A stretch of 26,816 bases of DNA from a virus, in IMG/VR virus record IMGVR_UViG_3300004095_000012, positions 1 through 26,816 of that record; one strand, written 5' to 3'. The notes below the pieces were generated by a model. It worked only from the letters and a program-made list of their open reading frames with translations. It was not told where the DNA came from and did not search any database. A program made the translations under genes and the position numbers. Shown here piece after piece: positions 17,495-25,299 of this stretch (the stretch's first letter is position 1; each line of letters begins with the position of its first letter).

Positions 17495-20380
17495 ATGTCC
17501 GATAACGCACGGTTCCATAATAAGCTTCACAGAAAGAATCATCACTCCATCTGTACACCAGGATATCCTGATTCAGCAACAGATCCTATTGCCTCACAAG
17601 CAGAACCGTTTCAGGGTGATTTTTATATTAACGGTAATATCAACGCAACAGGCGCTCTTAATACTACATTTGTTACTCTCTCAAACATTAGTATACCTAC
17701 TCCTGTTTTATCAGCTACTATTGGATTTAATCCAACAAATTCTCTCATTGTTCAACTATCTGGCACTCAATACGCTATCCCTGTAACGTATGTAGGTCCT
17801 CTCGGTACATCGGCTCCAGCGATTCTTAGCAACTCTCTTTCTGGTAACCTAGGATTTGGTACAAATGCTCCAAGCTATCCGATAGACATTGTAGGTAGTA
17901 ATAATGGTATAAAAACGTCATTTTATGGTACTTCAAACAACCTAGGCAATGCTACCTACATGTATCAAAGTTCAGCTGGAAGCGCTACTTTTTCAAACAA
18001 TACATACGAACAAAATGGCTCGAGGATAGCATCTCTCTCTACCGGCGGTTGGATGACTATAAGTCAAGCAGGTCAATTTCGCTTTCATCAATTCAGCGGT
18101 CAAGTAGCAGGTCAAACTGTAACTTCAACAACTCCTGTTATTATTTTATCCTCCGGTCAAGTTGGTATAGGAACAACTACACCTAATAAGGCACTAACCG
18201 TCTCCGGCGATATTAGTGCAGCGAATGCTATCTATGATGCGACTGGTAATAGTAATAATTGGAACACTACCTATACAACAGTATGTGCAAATAGTGCAAG
18301 TTGGCAATCTAGTTTAGTTGTTGATAGTTACGTAATATCAAATAGTGCTACCTTCGATAGTTCATATAATGTTACTGTATACGCTAAGCTTTCTTCCCAG
18401 CCCTATACCCTCACGAATGTAAACTCAATTCAAGCAAATATAGGTGGTAACAATGCATTAAGTGCTTATTCAGGTGTACTTGCCGGCTACTACAATACAT
18501 CATCAGGCTATGGATCATTAGTCGTAGGTGGTGGTAATAATATGGCGTCAGGCTATTTTTCAAATGTTCATGGTGGTGTTAGTAACAATGCATTAAGCGC
18601 ATATTCCGCTGTTCTTGCAGGCTTTAACAATACATCATCAGGCTACGGGTCCTTAGTCGTAGGTGGTGGTAATAATACGGCATCAGGCTGTGGAGCGATA
18701 ATTGCCGGTGGTGGTAATAATACGGCATCAGGCTGTGGAGCGATAATTGCCGGTGGTTATAATAATGTAGCTTCAGGATACCTATCCAATATTCTTGGAG
18801 GTACTGGTAATAGTCTTTCAGGCAATAATTCATTTGCCTTAGGGTCAAATATTGTATCAACTACACCTAATTATACATTTGTAAATAATCTATCCTCTCA
18901 ATCCCTAGTACAGTCATCTAGTTCATGTACTGGCTATCTCAATGTAAGTCAAAATAGTGTCGGAGCAGCGCTATCAAATGTTCGTGCACAATTTACTTCT
19001 AATCTTAATAGTTTTTCACAAATTAATCATCAAAATACAAACAGTGGAACATATGCATCGACAGATGTTGTTGTTACAGCTGATAACGGTAATGATACAC
19101 AAAACTATCTCGATTTAGGTATTAATAGTAGTACGTATTCTTCGCCCTCTTATACTATTACCGGTCCTAACGATGCGTATCTGTATACACAAAATTGCAA
19201 CATTGCAATAGGTACGGCGTCAAACGCCAATATACTCTTTCATACCGGTGGCACACTTGCAAGTAATGAACGTATGCGTGTTACAGGTTCAGGATGCGTT
19301 GGTATAGGTACAAGTACACCGAACAACACATTGACCGTTGTAGGTAATATCTCAGCAACAGGTAATGCATATTTTACAAATACCGTTTACTGTGCAGGTA
19401 TAAACCAGGGTTCAATACAACCAGCAAATACAACAAATACTGCATCAAACGTTTATACACTTATCGCTGGTGGTAGTAATAATATTGTCACAGGAGCCGG
19501 TTCAACTGTGGTTGGTGGTTATTGTAATATTGTGTCAAGCTGCTGTGGTAGTATTCTCGGTGGTTTGTGTAATAATAATAGCGGTACTCTATCTATAATA
19601 GGTGGTGGTAATAATAATATTACTTTCTCCGGTTACGGTAGTATTCTAGGCGGAAGTAATAACAAAACATGCTGTTATAGCGTAGTAGTAGGAGGTTACA
19701 ATAACAGTGCTTATGGCTGTTACTCAGTAACTGGGGGCGGGCTTGGTAATACAAGCTCTGGTACTTATAGTAGTGTAGTAGGTGGATGCTGTAATGTAAA
19801 CAATGGAAGTCTTAGCTTTATTGCTGGTGGTTATAATAATACCATACAAAATGGTGTAAACGATGCTTTTATATTAGGTTCTAATATAAACGCTACATGT
19901 TCAAACTACACCTACGTAGAGGGAATTATTGCAAATAACGGTATAAATGCAAACTGCGCTACTATTAATAGCATTTACAGTAATGTCTCAATTTGCACGT
20001 ACAGTCTCAGTGCGTTTAGCGTTAATGCATATAGTACAAATATCTGTGATTCTACTGTTAATAGAAATAGTGTTATTGGTGGTAATTTAACAGTATTAGG
20101 TAATATCTATTCACCTTTATTCTCATCTCTAACCGGTACAGGTTCATTTGTACTCTCAGGTGGTAGTAAATATTCAACTGTATTTGGCGATGGTGTTGCA
20201 TCAACCTTTATTATTAACCATAACTTAAACACAAGCGATATAGTAATGACAGTTATTGACTTTAATACAGCTCAGGTTGTATATCCGACTGTTACGATTA
20301 ATAATTTAAATCAGGTACAAATTAATTTCTCTTTTGTACCGCCACCATTAAGTTATAAGATATCAATCATAGGTCTTTAA
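17495..20380 (+). CDS. large tail fibre with beta-roll (YadA-head-like) repeats
   Basis: 961 aa. N-terminus HNKLHRKNHHSICTPGYPD...DPIASQAEPFQGDFYINGN looks like a virion-attachment segment. Modules of the type VGIGTTTPNKALTVSGDISA (near 230 and 605) are typical of phage fibres. Two blocks of 15-residue repeats (about 319-450 and 653-800), consensus xGGGNNTASGxxSxIx, form the left-handed trimeric beta-roll seen in YadA/Hep_Hag heads. Each block ends in a cap such as SFALGSNI...YTFVNNLS. The second block is rich in Cys. The C-terminal domain (FIINHNLNTSDIVMTVIDF...VYPTVTINNLNQVQINFSF) matches a common fibre-end fold. Probably a trimeric receptor-binding fibre. A CATAAATA box precedes ATG. Confidence 0.82.
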   Translation: MSDNARFHNKLHRKNHHSICTPGYPDSATDPIASQAEPFQGDFYINGNINATGALNTTFVTLSNISIPTPVLSATIGFNPTNSLIVQLSGTQYAIPVTYVGPLGTSAPAILSNSLSGNLGFGTNAPSYPIDIVGSNNGIKTSFYGTSNNLGNATYMYQSSAGSATFSNNTYEQNGSRIASLSTGGWMTISQAGQFRFHQFSGQVAGQTVTSTTPVIILSSGQVGIGTTTPNKALTVSGDISAANAIYDATGNSNNWNTTYTTVCANSASWQSSLVVDSYVISNSATFDSSYNVTVYAKLSSQPYTLTNVNSIQANIGGNNALSAYSGVLAGYYNTSSGYGSLVVGGGNNMASGYFSNVHGGVSNNALSAYSAVLAGFNNTSSGYGSLVVGGGNNTASGCGAIIAGGGNNTASGCGAIIAGGYNNVASGYLSNILGGTGNSLSGNNSFALGSNIVSTTPNYTFVNNLSSQSLVQSSSSCTGYLNVSQNSVGAALSNVRAQFTSNLNSFSQINHQNTNSGTYASTDVVVTADNGNDTQNYLDLGINSSTYSSPSYTITGPNDAYLYTQNCNIAIGTASNANILFHTGGTLASNERMRVTGSGCVGIGTSTPNNTLTVVGNISATGNAYFTNTVYCAGINQGSIQPANTTNTASNVYTLIAGGSNNIVTGAGSTVVGGYCNIVSSCCGSILGGLCNNNSGTLSIIGGGNNNITFSGYGSILGGSNNKTCCYSVVVGGYNNSAYGCYSVTGGGLGNTSSGTYSSVVGGCCNVNNGSLSFIAGGYNNTIQNGVNDAFILGSNINATCSNYTYVEGIIANNGINANCATINSIYSNVSICTYSLSAFSVNAYSTNICDSTVNRNSVIGGNLTVLGNIYSPLFSSLTGTGSFVLSGGSKYSTVFGDGVASTFIINHNLNTSDIVMTVIDFNTAQVVYPTVTINNLNQVQINFSFVPPPLSYKISIIGL
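18449..18754 (+). repeat. tandem 45-bp / 135-bp DNA repeats in fibre gene
   Basis: Two exact 45-bp copies lie at 18665-18709 and 18710-18754. A diverged 135-bp unit (3 x 45) starts at AACAATGCATTAAG 18449 and again at 18584. The 45-bp step equals one 15-residue beta-roll turn, so gain or loss keeps the reading frame. Confidence 0.85.
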
Positions 20381-20383
20381 CTT

Positions 20384-20400
20384 GTATTATAGAATAATAC
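20384..20400 (+). other. AT-rich inverted repeat between fibre genes
   Basis: GTATTAT-AGA-ATAATAC directly after the first fibre gene and just before a late box. It could be a weak stem but lacks a U-run, so I do not call a terminator. Confidence 0.35.
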
Positions 20401-20402
20401 TG

Positions 20403-20410
20403 TATAAATA
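20403..20410 (+). promoter_or_regulatory. T4-type late promoter TATAAATA
   Basis: Perfect octamer, 9 nt, ATG 20420; no Shine-Dalgarno. Predicted leader about 4 nt. Confidence 0.55.
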
Positions 20411-20419
20411 TTAGAGTAT

Positions 20420-22204
20420 ATGCCTAATAATATTAATGCATTACCATCTTCTGGTCCTATCTCTCTACAAGATATAGCGAACGCGTTCTATTTATATAAA
20501 TCATATTCAGATGGTGGTTCTGTTGATCTTTCCGTATATTATGGAGACAATATACGGAAATATAATTCACCATCTGGGCCTAATATACCGTTCCTATCAA
20601 CGTATTCGCCGTCTGCTCCACCAATTGCTACATCATTTACAAAAAAACTTGATGTTGACCCTTTTCATGGTAAGCGTTTTACGTTTCCTATTAATCTTAT
20701 TGTCAATACCCCGATTAAAAACTATAACGTTTATGATCAAGCAGCACTTTCAGCAAAAAATGCATATGGGTTTAATTTAAACACACCTGGTATTCCGTTT
20801 AATATTACTGTAATAAACAATAGTACTATATCATCATCTGCAACAACAGGACCTGGTATAACACCAGGATCATATTCCGTGTCAACACCAGGTACTACAT
20901 ATACTTGGACAATACCAGCTAATACAACATCAGTAAATATACTCGTTGCCGGCGCCGGTGGTGGTGGCGGCGGTGGTGGCGGTGTCAGTGGCGCTGTTGG
21001 AGGCGGTGGTGGTGGCGGTGGTGGTGTTATAGTTACAAACAATATTCCTGTTATACCGGGTATGCCTGTAACTATAACTGTAGGTAAGGGGGGTCAAGCA
21101 GGTACATTTACTACTCAAGGAGATTCAGGTGGTACCTCAACACTTACAATAGGTACTAGTAGTTTTAGTGCGTTAGGCGGTGGAGGTGGTTACCCAGCTC
21201 CTAATGGACCAGGTGGTAACTACGGAGGACCAGGTGGTGCAACAGGTGGAACCGGTACTACTAAAGGAGGATCAGGTGGACTCTCACTTACATCTCCAGC
21301 TGGCACTGGTGGTGCTGGTGGAGGTGGTAATGGAAGCGGTGGTTGGACAGCAGATGGTATACCAGGTAATAATGGCATTATCACTATTACTTGGGCCAAT
21401 GTAAATAGTAACACAACTAACACCCTAGGTACAGCTGCAATGGTTATTGGTACAAGTTCTGATGGATCAAAAGTATTCAATCAAAATACAATTGCATGTT
21501 TTATTAACGGTAATAGTGGCACCATAGTAGGTGCTGCAGATACGTCTCCAGTAGTGACTTGTACTGGAGCAGGTAGTTTTTACGTGAATCAAGGTGAAGC
21601 AAACATATGTTATAAACTATTAGGGGGAGGAGGCCAGGGCGGACATGGAGGCGCTGCTGATCACCATGTTGGTCAAGGTCAACATGGTGGAACGGGCGGT
21701 TGTATAACCGGTTCTGTATCCGTTAAACAGGGCGATCTTGTATGTTACGGGGGGGGAAGCGGTGGTACAGGTGGTAGTTATGTTGGTATCGATGGAAGTC
21801 CGGCTGTGCTCTGTATCAACGGTAATGTAGCAGCTTGTGCCCCTGGAGGGGGAGGTGGCGGAGGTTACGGTACTGATGGTCAAACGTATTACGCAGGTAG
21901 TAATGGGGTTTCATATAGTGGTGGAGGATGTGGAGGCAGCTATGGTGGTTATACTGATGGAAATTGGAGTGGTCACTGCGGGGGCAGCGGTTACCCTGGT
22001 AGTGCTACAGTGTGTTATCAACCAAACCTACCAGGAGGACCAGCACTCTACCTTACGAAAAAAACAAGTATTACAAACAACGGTAATATAATTGGTGGAT
22101 CGAGTTCAATCGGTACAGTAGGTGCTGGTAATGCTATTATCGGTTGTTCCTGTATAGATGGTACAATACAGGGTAGTGGTAAGATTTACGGCCATCAGAT
22201 ATAG
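20420..22204 (+). CDS. glycine-rich tail adhesin, two Gly-rich domains
   Basis: 594 aa. N-terminus GPISLQDIANAFYLYKSYSD followed by DLSVYYGDNIRKY resembles the 'PISLxDIxxxF...SLSxYY' opening of phage tail adhesins. A beta segment (YTWTIPANTTSVNILVAGAG) leads into a first Gly-rich domain (about 175-315: GGGGGGGGG, GGVIVTNNIP, GGQAGTFTTQGDSGG). A second domain (about 390-545) is also Gly-rich, with Cys and His (CYKLLGGGGQGGHGG, ADHHVGQGQHGG). Such Gly-rich blocks pack as polyproline-II bundles in T4-like gp38 adhesins and bind receptors through exposed loops. An 8-base G run (21749-21756) lies in the second domain. Probably a host-recognition protein. Confidence 0.78.
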   Translation: MPNNINALPSSGPISLQDIANAFYLYKSYSDGGSVDLSVYYGDNIRKYNSPSGPNIPFLSTYSPSAPPIATSFTKKLDVDPFHGKRFTFPINLIVNTPIKNYNVYDQAALSAKNAYGFNLNTPGIPFNITVINNSTISSSATTGPGITPGSYSVSTPGTTYTWTIPANTTSVNILVAGAGGGGGGGGGVSGAVGGGGGGGGGVIVTNNIPVIPGMPVTITVGKGGQAGTFTTQGDSGGTSTLTIGTSSFSALGGGGGYPAPNGPGGNYGGPGGATGGTGTTKGGSGGLSLTSPAGTGGAGGGGNGSGGWTADGIPGNNGIITITWANVNSNTTNTLGTAAMVIGTSSDGSKVFNQNTIACFINGNSGTIVGAADTSPVVTCTGAGSFYVNQGEANICYKLLGGGGQGGHGGAADHHVGQGQHGGTGGCITGSVSVKQGDLVCYGGGSGGTGGSYVGIDGSPAVLCINGNVAACAPGGGGGGGYGTDGQTYYAGSNGVSYSGGGCGGSYGGYTDGNWSGHCGGSGYPGSATVCYQPNLPGGPALYLTKKTSITNNGNIIGGSSSIGTVGAGNAIIGCSCIDGTIQGSGKIYGHQI

Positions 22205-22222
22205 ATCTCGCACAGGTCAATA

Positions 22223-22230
22223 TATAAATA
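22223..22230 (+). promoter_or_regulatory. T4-type late promoter TATAAATA
   Basis: Perfect octamer, 12 nt, ATG 22243; no Shine-Dalgarno. Predicted leader about 7 nt. Confidence 0.55.
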
Positions 22231-22242
22231 CTAATAAGATAT

Positions 22243-24195
22243 ATGTCACTTAATTTATTAGATAATGCTTATGTTATTGGTACACTTAGCGCTTCGTCGG
22301 ATGTAGCTACATCTGGAAGATTTCTCTCCGGTGGTGTCGATATAAGCTCGATTATAAGCGCTATTAACATCAGTCCGTATTCTTATAAATTAAGTACATC
22401 ATCTATACAGACATTATATAACAGTAATAATGCTTTAGGTCAATTTTCTGTATCTACAGGTGGTAGCAACAATACAACCACCGGAGCATATTCTTTTATT
22501 GCTGGTGGGTCTGCTAATTATACAAATTATACTAATACTTTTATCTTAGGAACTGGTTTAAGCGCTTCTAAAGCTAATACAACATTTGTTAATAATTTAA
22601 GCACTCCCGGTACTATAACAGCAGGCATTGTAAGTGCAACCGGAAGTATTTATGCTGGTGGAAACGGTGGTATATTTTATGGTGATGCTGCAATTCTTGC
22701 TCTACGTCCACCAGTTGCTACAGCTCCTAATGGTGCAACATTTTTTCAAGATAATGTAGGTAGTATTACCACAATGTATGTTGACAGTAATACTAATTAC
22801 CGTGTCGGTATTGGCACTGTTACACCCAATCAGTTATTAACTGTTGCTGGTAATATTAGTGCGGCTGGTAATTTTTTTACTTCAGCAGCAACAATTACAT
22901 CTAACAACTCAGCTACTAATGCTTTTAATACTAGTCTTTTAACTATAGTAGGCGCTGCTAGTGGTTCTGTATTTGAGTCATTGCAAAATACTGTAGCAGG
23001 GGTTAGTGCAAGTACAGATATATCTATATATAACGATTTAAACAATTATATTGATTTAGGTATTAATAGTTCTAAGTATAATGGTAATTTGTATGGACCA
23101 GCCTTTAACGTTGTAGGTCCTGGAGACGGTTATCTCTATACAACTAATAACAATTTAGCTCTTGGTACAGCAGGTACTACAGGTAATGTCAGTATCTTTA
23201 CTGGAGGTACATTGTCTGGTTCTAATATAAGAGCTAATTTTACAAATGCAGGGTTAACTGTTAATGGTTATATAAGTGCATCCGGGGCTGTTTTTTATAA
23301 TTCAAATTTTAATACAACTAATTTCACAACTAATGGTACTTATATTGTACCAGCTACCGCTTCTTTCGTAAGAATTCAATGTATTGGTGGTGGTGGAGGC
23401 GGTGGAGGCGGATCAGCTAATATAGCAGGGACATCTCACTACGGTGGTGCCGGTGGTGGTGGTGGTGGTTATGTTGATATAACAATACCTGCAAGCCAAT
23501 TAACCTCAACTAATTTAACTATTGGAGTTGGAACTAGTGGAGCTGGTGGAGCTGGCGTTGGACTTACAACTGTAGCTACAGCAGGTACTACCGGTTCAGA
23601 TGGATTATCTAGCTATGTTGCATATACCGCATCTGGTATAAAAATAGCTCTCGCGCCTGGTGGAAGGGGAGGACGCTCTTCGTTAGCGTCAACAGCTATA
23701 ATTGGTGGTGGCGGTGGTGGAGGAAATGGAGGAAATGGGGGTTCTGCCGTTCAAGCATCTGAAACCGGTCTTCCTGGAGGAGATTCTATGTATGGCGGCG
23801 GTGGGGGTGGTGCTGGTGGAGGAACCTTAACTAGTAACAATGGATTAGCTGGAGGAATCGCGTATCCTGGTGGATCTGCTGGTGGTAATATAACAAACTC
23901 TACAGGAGGTACAGCCGGTACATCTGGTATTGCAGGTGGAGCAGGTGGAGCAGGTTCTGCGTCAGTTGCCTTCTCGACTAATGGTATAATTTTTGGTGGT
24001 ACAGGTGGTGGCGGTGGGGGAGGTAGTTATGGTGGAGCAACTGCTTCTGCAGGTGGCAATGGTGGTGTTGGAGCTTTATATGGTGGTGGTGGAGGAGGAG
24101 GTGGATCCGGTACAGCAGGCACAGCACCACAACAAGCAGCTGGTGGAGCAGGTGGTAATGGAGCAAACGGATACGTAAGAATAACAGTTTATTAA
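22243..24195 (+). CDS. tail fibre / glycine-rich adhesin hybrid
   Basis: 650 aa. The first part carries one short beta-roll (TGGSNNTTTGAYSFIAGGSA) and the cap TFILGTGLSASKANTTFVNNL, then the fibre module VGIGTVTPNQLLTVAGNISA. A stretch YIDLGINSSKYNG...YLYTTNNNLALGTA closely matches YLDLGINSSTYSS...YLYTQNCNIAIGTA of the first fibre gene, so the genes share recombining modules. From about residue 360 a beta segment (TNGTYIVPATASFVRIQCIG) opens a ~280-residue Gly-rich domain reaching the C-terminus (ANGYVRITVY), like the first domain of the preceding adhesin. Likely another receptor-binding tip. Confidence 0.78.
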   Translation: MSLNLLDNAYVIGTLSASSDVATSGRFLSGGVDISSIISAINISPYSYKLSTSSIQTLYNSNNALGQFSVSTGGSNNTTTGAYSFIAGGSANYTNYTNTFILGTGLSASKANTTFVNNLSTPGTITAGIVSATGSIYAGGNGGIFYGDAAILALRPPVATAPNGATFFQDNVGSITTMYVDSNTNYRVGIGTVTPNQLLTVAGNISAAGNFFTSAATITSNNSATNAFNTSLLTIVGAASGSVFESLQNTVAGVSASTDISIYNDLNNYIDLGINSSKYNGNLYGPAFNVVGPGDGYLYTTNNNLALGTAGTTGNVSIFTGGTLSGSNIRANFTNAGLTVNGYISASGAVFYNSNFNTTNFTTNGTYIVPATASFVRIQCIGGGGGGGGGSANIAGTSHYGGAGGGGGGYVDITIPASQLTSTNLTIGVGTSGAGGAGVGLTTVATAGTTGSDGLSSYVAYTASGIKIALAPGGRGGRSSLASTAIIGGGGGGGNGGNGGSAVQASETGLPGGDSMYGGGGGGAGGGTLTSNNGLAGGIAYPGGSAGGNITNSTGGTAGTSGIAGGAGGAGSASVAFSTNGIIFGGTGGGGGGGSYGGATASAGGNGGVGALYGGGGGGGGSGTAGTAPQQAAGGAGGNGANGYVRITVY

Positions 24196-24215
24196 AATAA
24201 CTAATATTAACACTG

Positions 24216-25256
24216 ATGTATACACTGCCTCCAAATACTGTTGCGGGTTCAATTATATTTTCACCACAACATCTTGGTATACCACAATATCTTGACGTAT
24301 CGAGAGATATTGTAATTTCATTTGATTACGCTTGCTATGGGCCAACGGTAAGCGGTAGTGAAGGTTTTTGTGTATTTTTTGGAGATACTTTCAATCCAGC
24401 TATCTATGGCGGTGGTCCAGGACCAGGATTAGCGTATAGTTCCGTGTATTCTGTTGATCCTAGTCAGGTAACACCTACGGTACCAGGGTTAAGTGGGTTG
24501 ACATGCGGTGTATTAGGTGTTGGTTTTGATATAACGGGTAATTTTGGTTGCAGTGCTTATTCAAGCTCTGGTTACATTGACCGAGTTCAAAACTCTATTG
24601 CTTTGCGCTCTTCCTATAATAGCGATTTTAATATTATAACAAGAACTCTCAATTTAAATGATACGTCGTTTACAAAAAATATCAATCTCTACCAGCAAGT
24701 AACAGGGAGTGACGTCCCGGTCTTTAAACGTGTACGTGTTAGATTAACAGACTTCGGGCAGCGTATCGTTGTTGACATGAAATTATTGGATGATTTGTAT
24801 TTTACAAACTACTTAGATTATAATTTTGCTAATTATAATAATTCACTTTTATCAAGTACAGTTACTGTATTCGGTATACCATTGAGTACAATACCAGTCG
24901 CTTTCCCGTCTACAGTTAGATGTGGATTAGGTTTTTCAACAGGACAAGACACAACTACTACCTTTAAAATTAAAAACTTTAATACAAATGGTTCATTTAC
25001 CACAGCATATGCTTCTGGTACATACATGTATGATGTTGATACTACGACATTGAGTGCAATTAGAACATATCTTGATACAGCTGCACCGTACTTCTATCAA
25101 GGGGACAGGTTTAATATATTTAATTATGACCCCGATACCACAAATCCTATTGTTACAGGTGGTAACCCACTTATTGTTGCAGGTACAAATGGTGTTGACA
25201 TTGGTGCGCCTTATGTTCCGGGTGATAACTATGTAGTTATTACTGAACATTATTAA
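24216..25256 (+). CDS. L-type lectin-like (concanavalin A-fold) tail protein
   Basis: 346 aa. The first half reads as a legume-lectin-like sandwich: DIVISFDYACYGPTVSGSEG, FCVFFGD, GGGPGPGLAYS, and GVLGVGFDITGNFG, parallel to 'A-D-G-F-A-F-F-L...GGxLGL...xVxVEFDTxxN' in L-type lectins. Middle strands include FKRVRVRLTDFGQRIVVDMKLLDD (lectin 'V-x-Y...L-x-V'). The C-terminal ~90 residues (TTLSAIRTYLDTAAPYFY...PGDNYVVITEHY) form a separate small domain. It probably binds glycans on the host surface. It begins 20 bp after the Gly-rich adhesin and has no late box of its own, so is likely co-transcribed. Confidence 0.7.
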   Translation: MYTLPPNTVAGSIIFSPQHLGIPQYLDVSRDIVISFDYACYGPTVSGSEGFCVFFGDTFNPAIYGGGPGPGLAYSSVYSVDPSQVTPTVPGLSGLTCGVLGVGFDITGNFGCSAYSSSGYIDRVQNSIALRSSYNSDFNIITRTLNLNDTSFTKNINLYQQVTGSDVPVFKRVRVRLTDFGQRIVVDMKLLDDLYFTNYLDYNFANYNNSLLSSTVTVFGIPLSTIPVAFPSTVRCGLGFSTGQDTTTTFKIKNFNTNGSFTTAYASGTYMYDVDTTTLSAIRTYLDTAAPYFYQGDRFNIFNYDPDTTNPIVTGGNPLIVAGTNGVDIGAPYVPGDNYVVITEHY

Positions 25257-25282
25257 GGAAGCTTAAAAAACAAATACTAAGG

Positions 25283-25290
25283 AATAAATA
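25283..25290 (+). promoter_or_regulatory. late-type promoter box AATAAATA
   Basis: AATAAATA (preceded by AAGG), 9 nt, ATG 25300. Same spacing as 17478 and 20403. Confidence 0.45.
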
Positions 25291-25299
25291 ATCATAGTC

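Noticed and set aside
18449-18860. Possible CRISPR-like array
   Set aside because: Repeats are in-frame coding units of a beta-roll protein with no unique spacers or leader.
20737-21480. Pro-rich minus-strand frames opposite the Gly-rich adhesin
   Set aside because: Poly-Pro frames are the complement of Gly codons; no start context.
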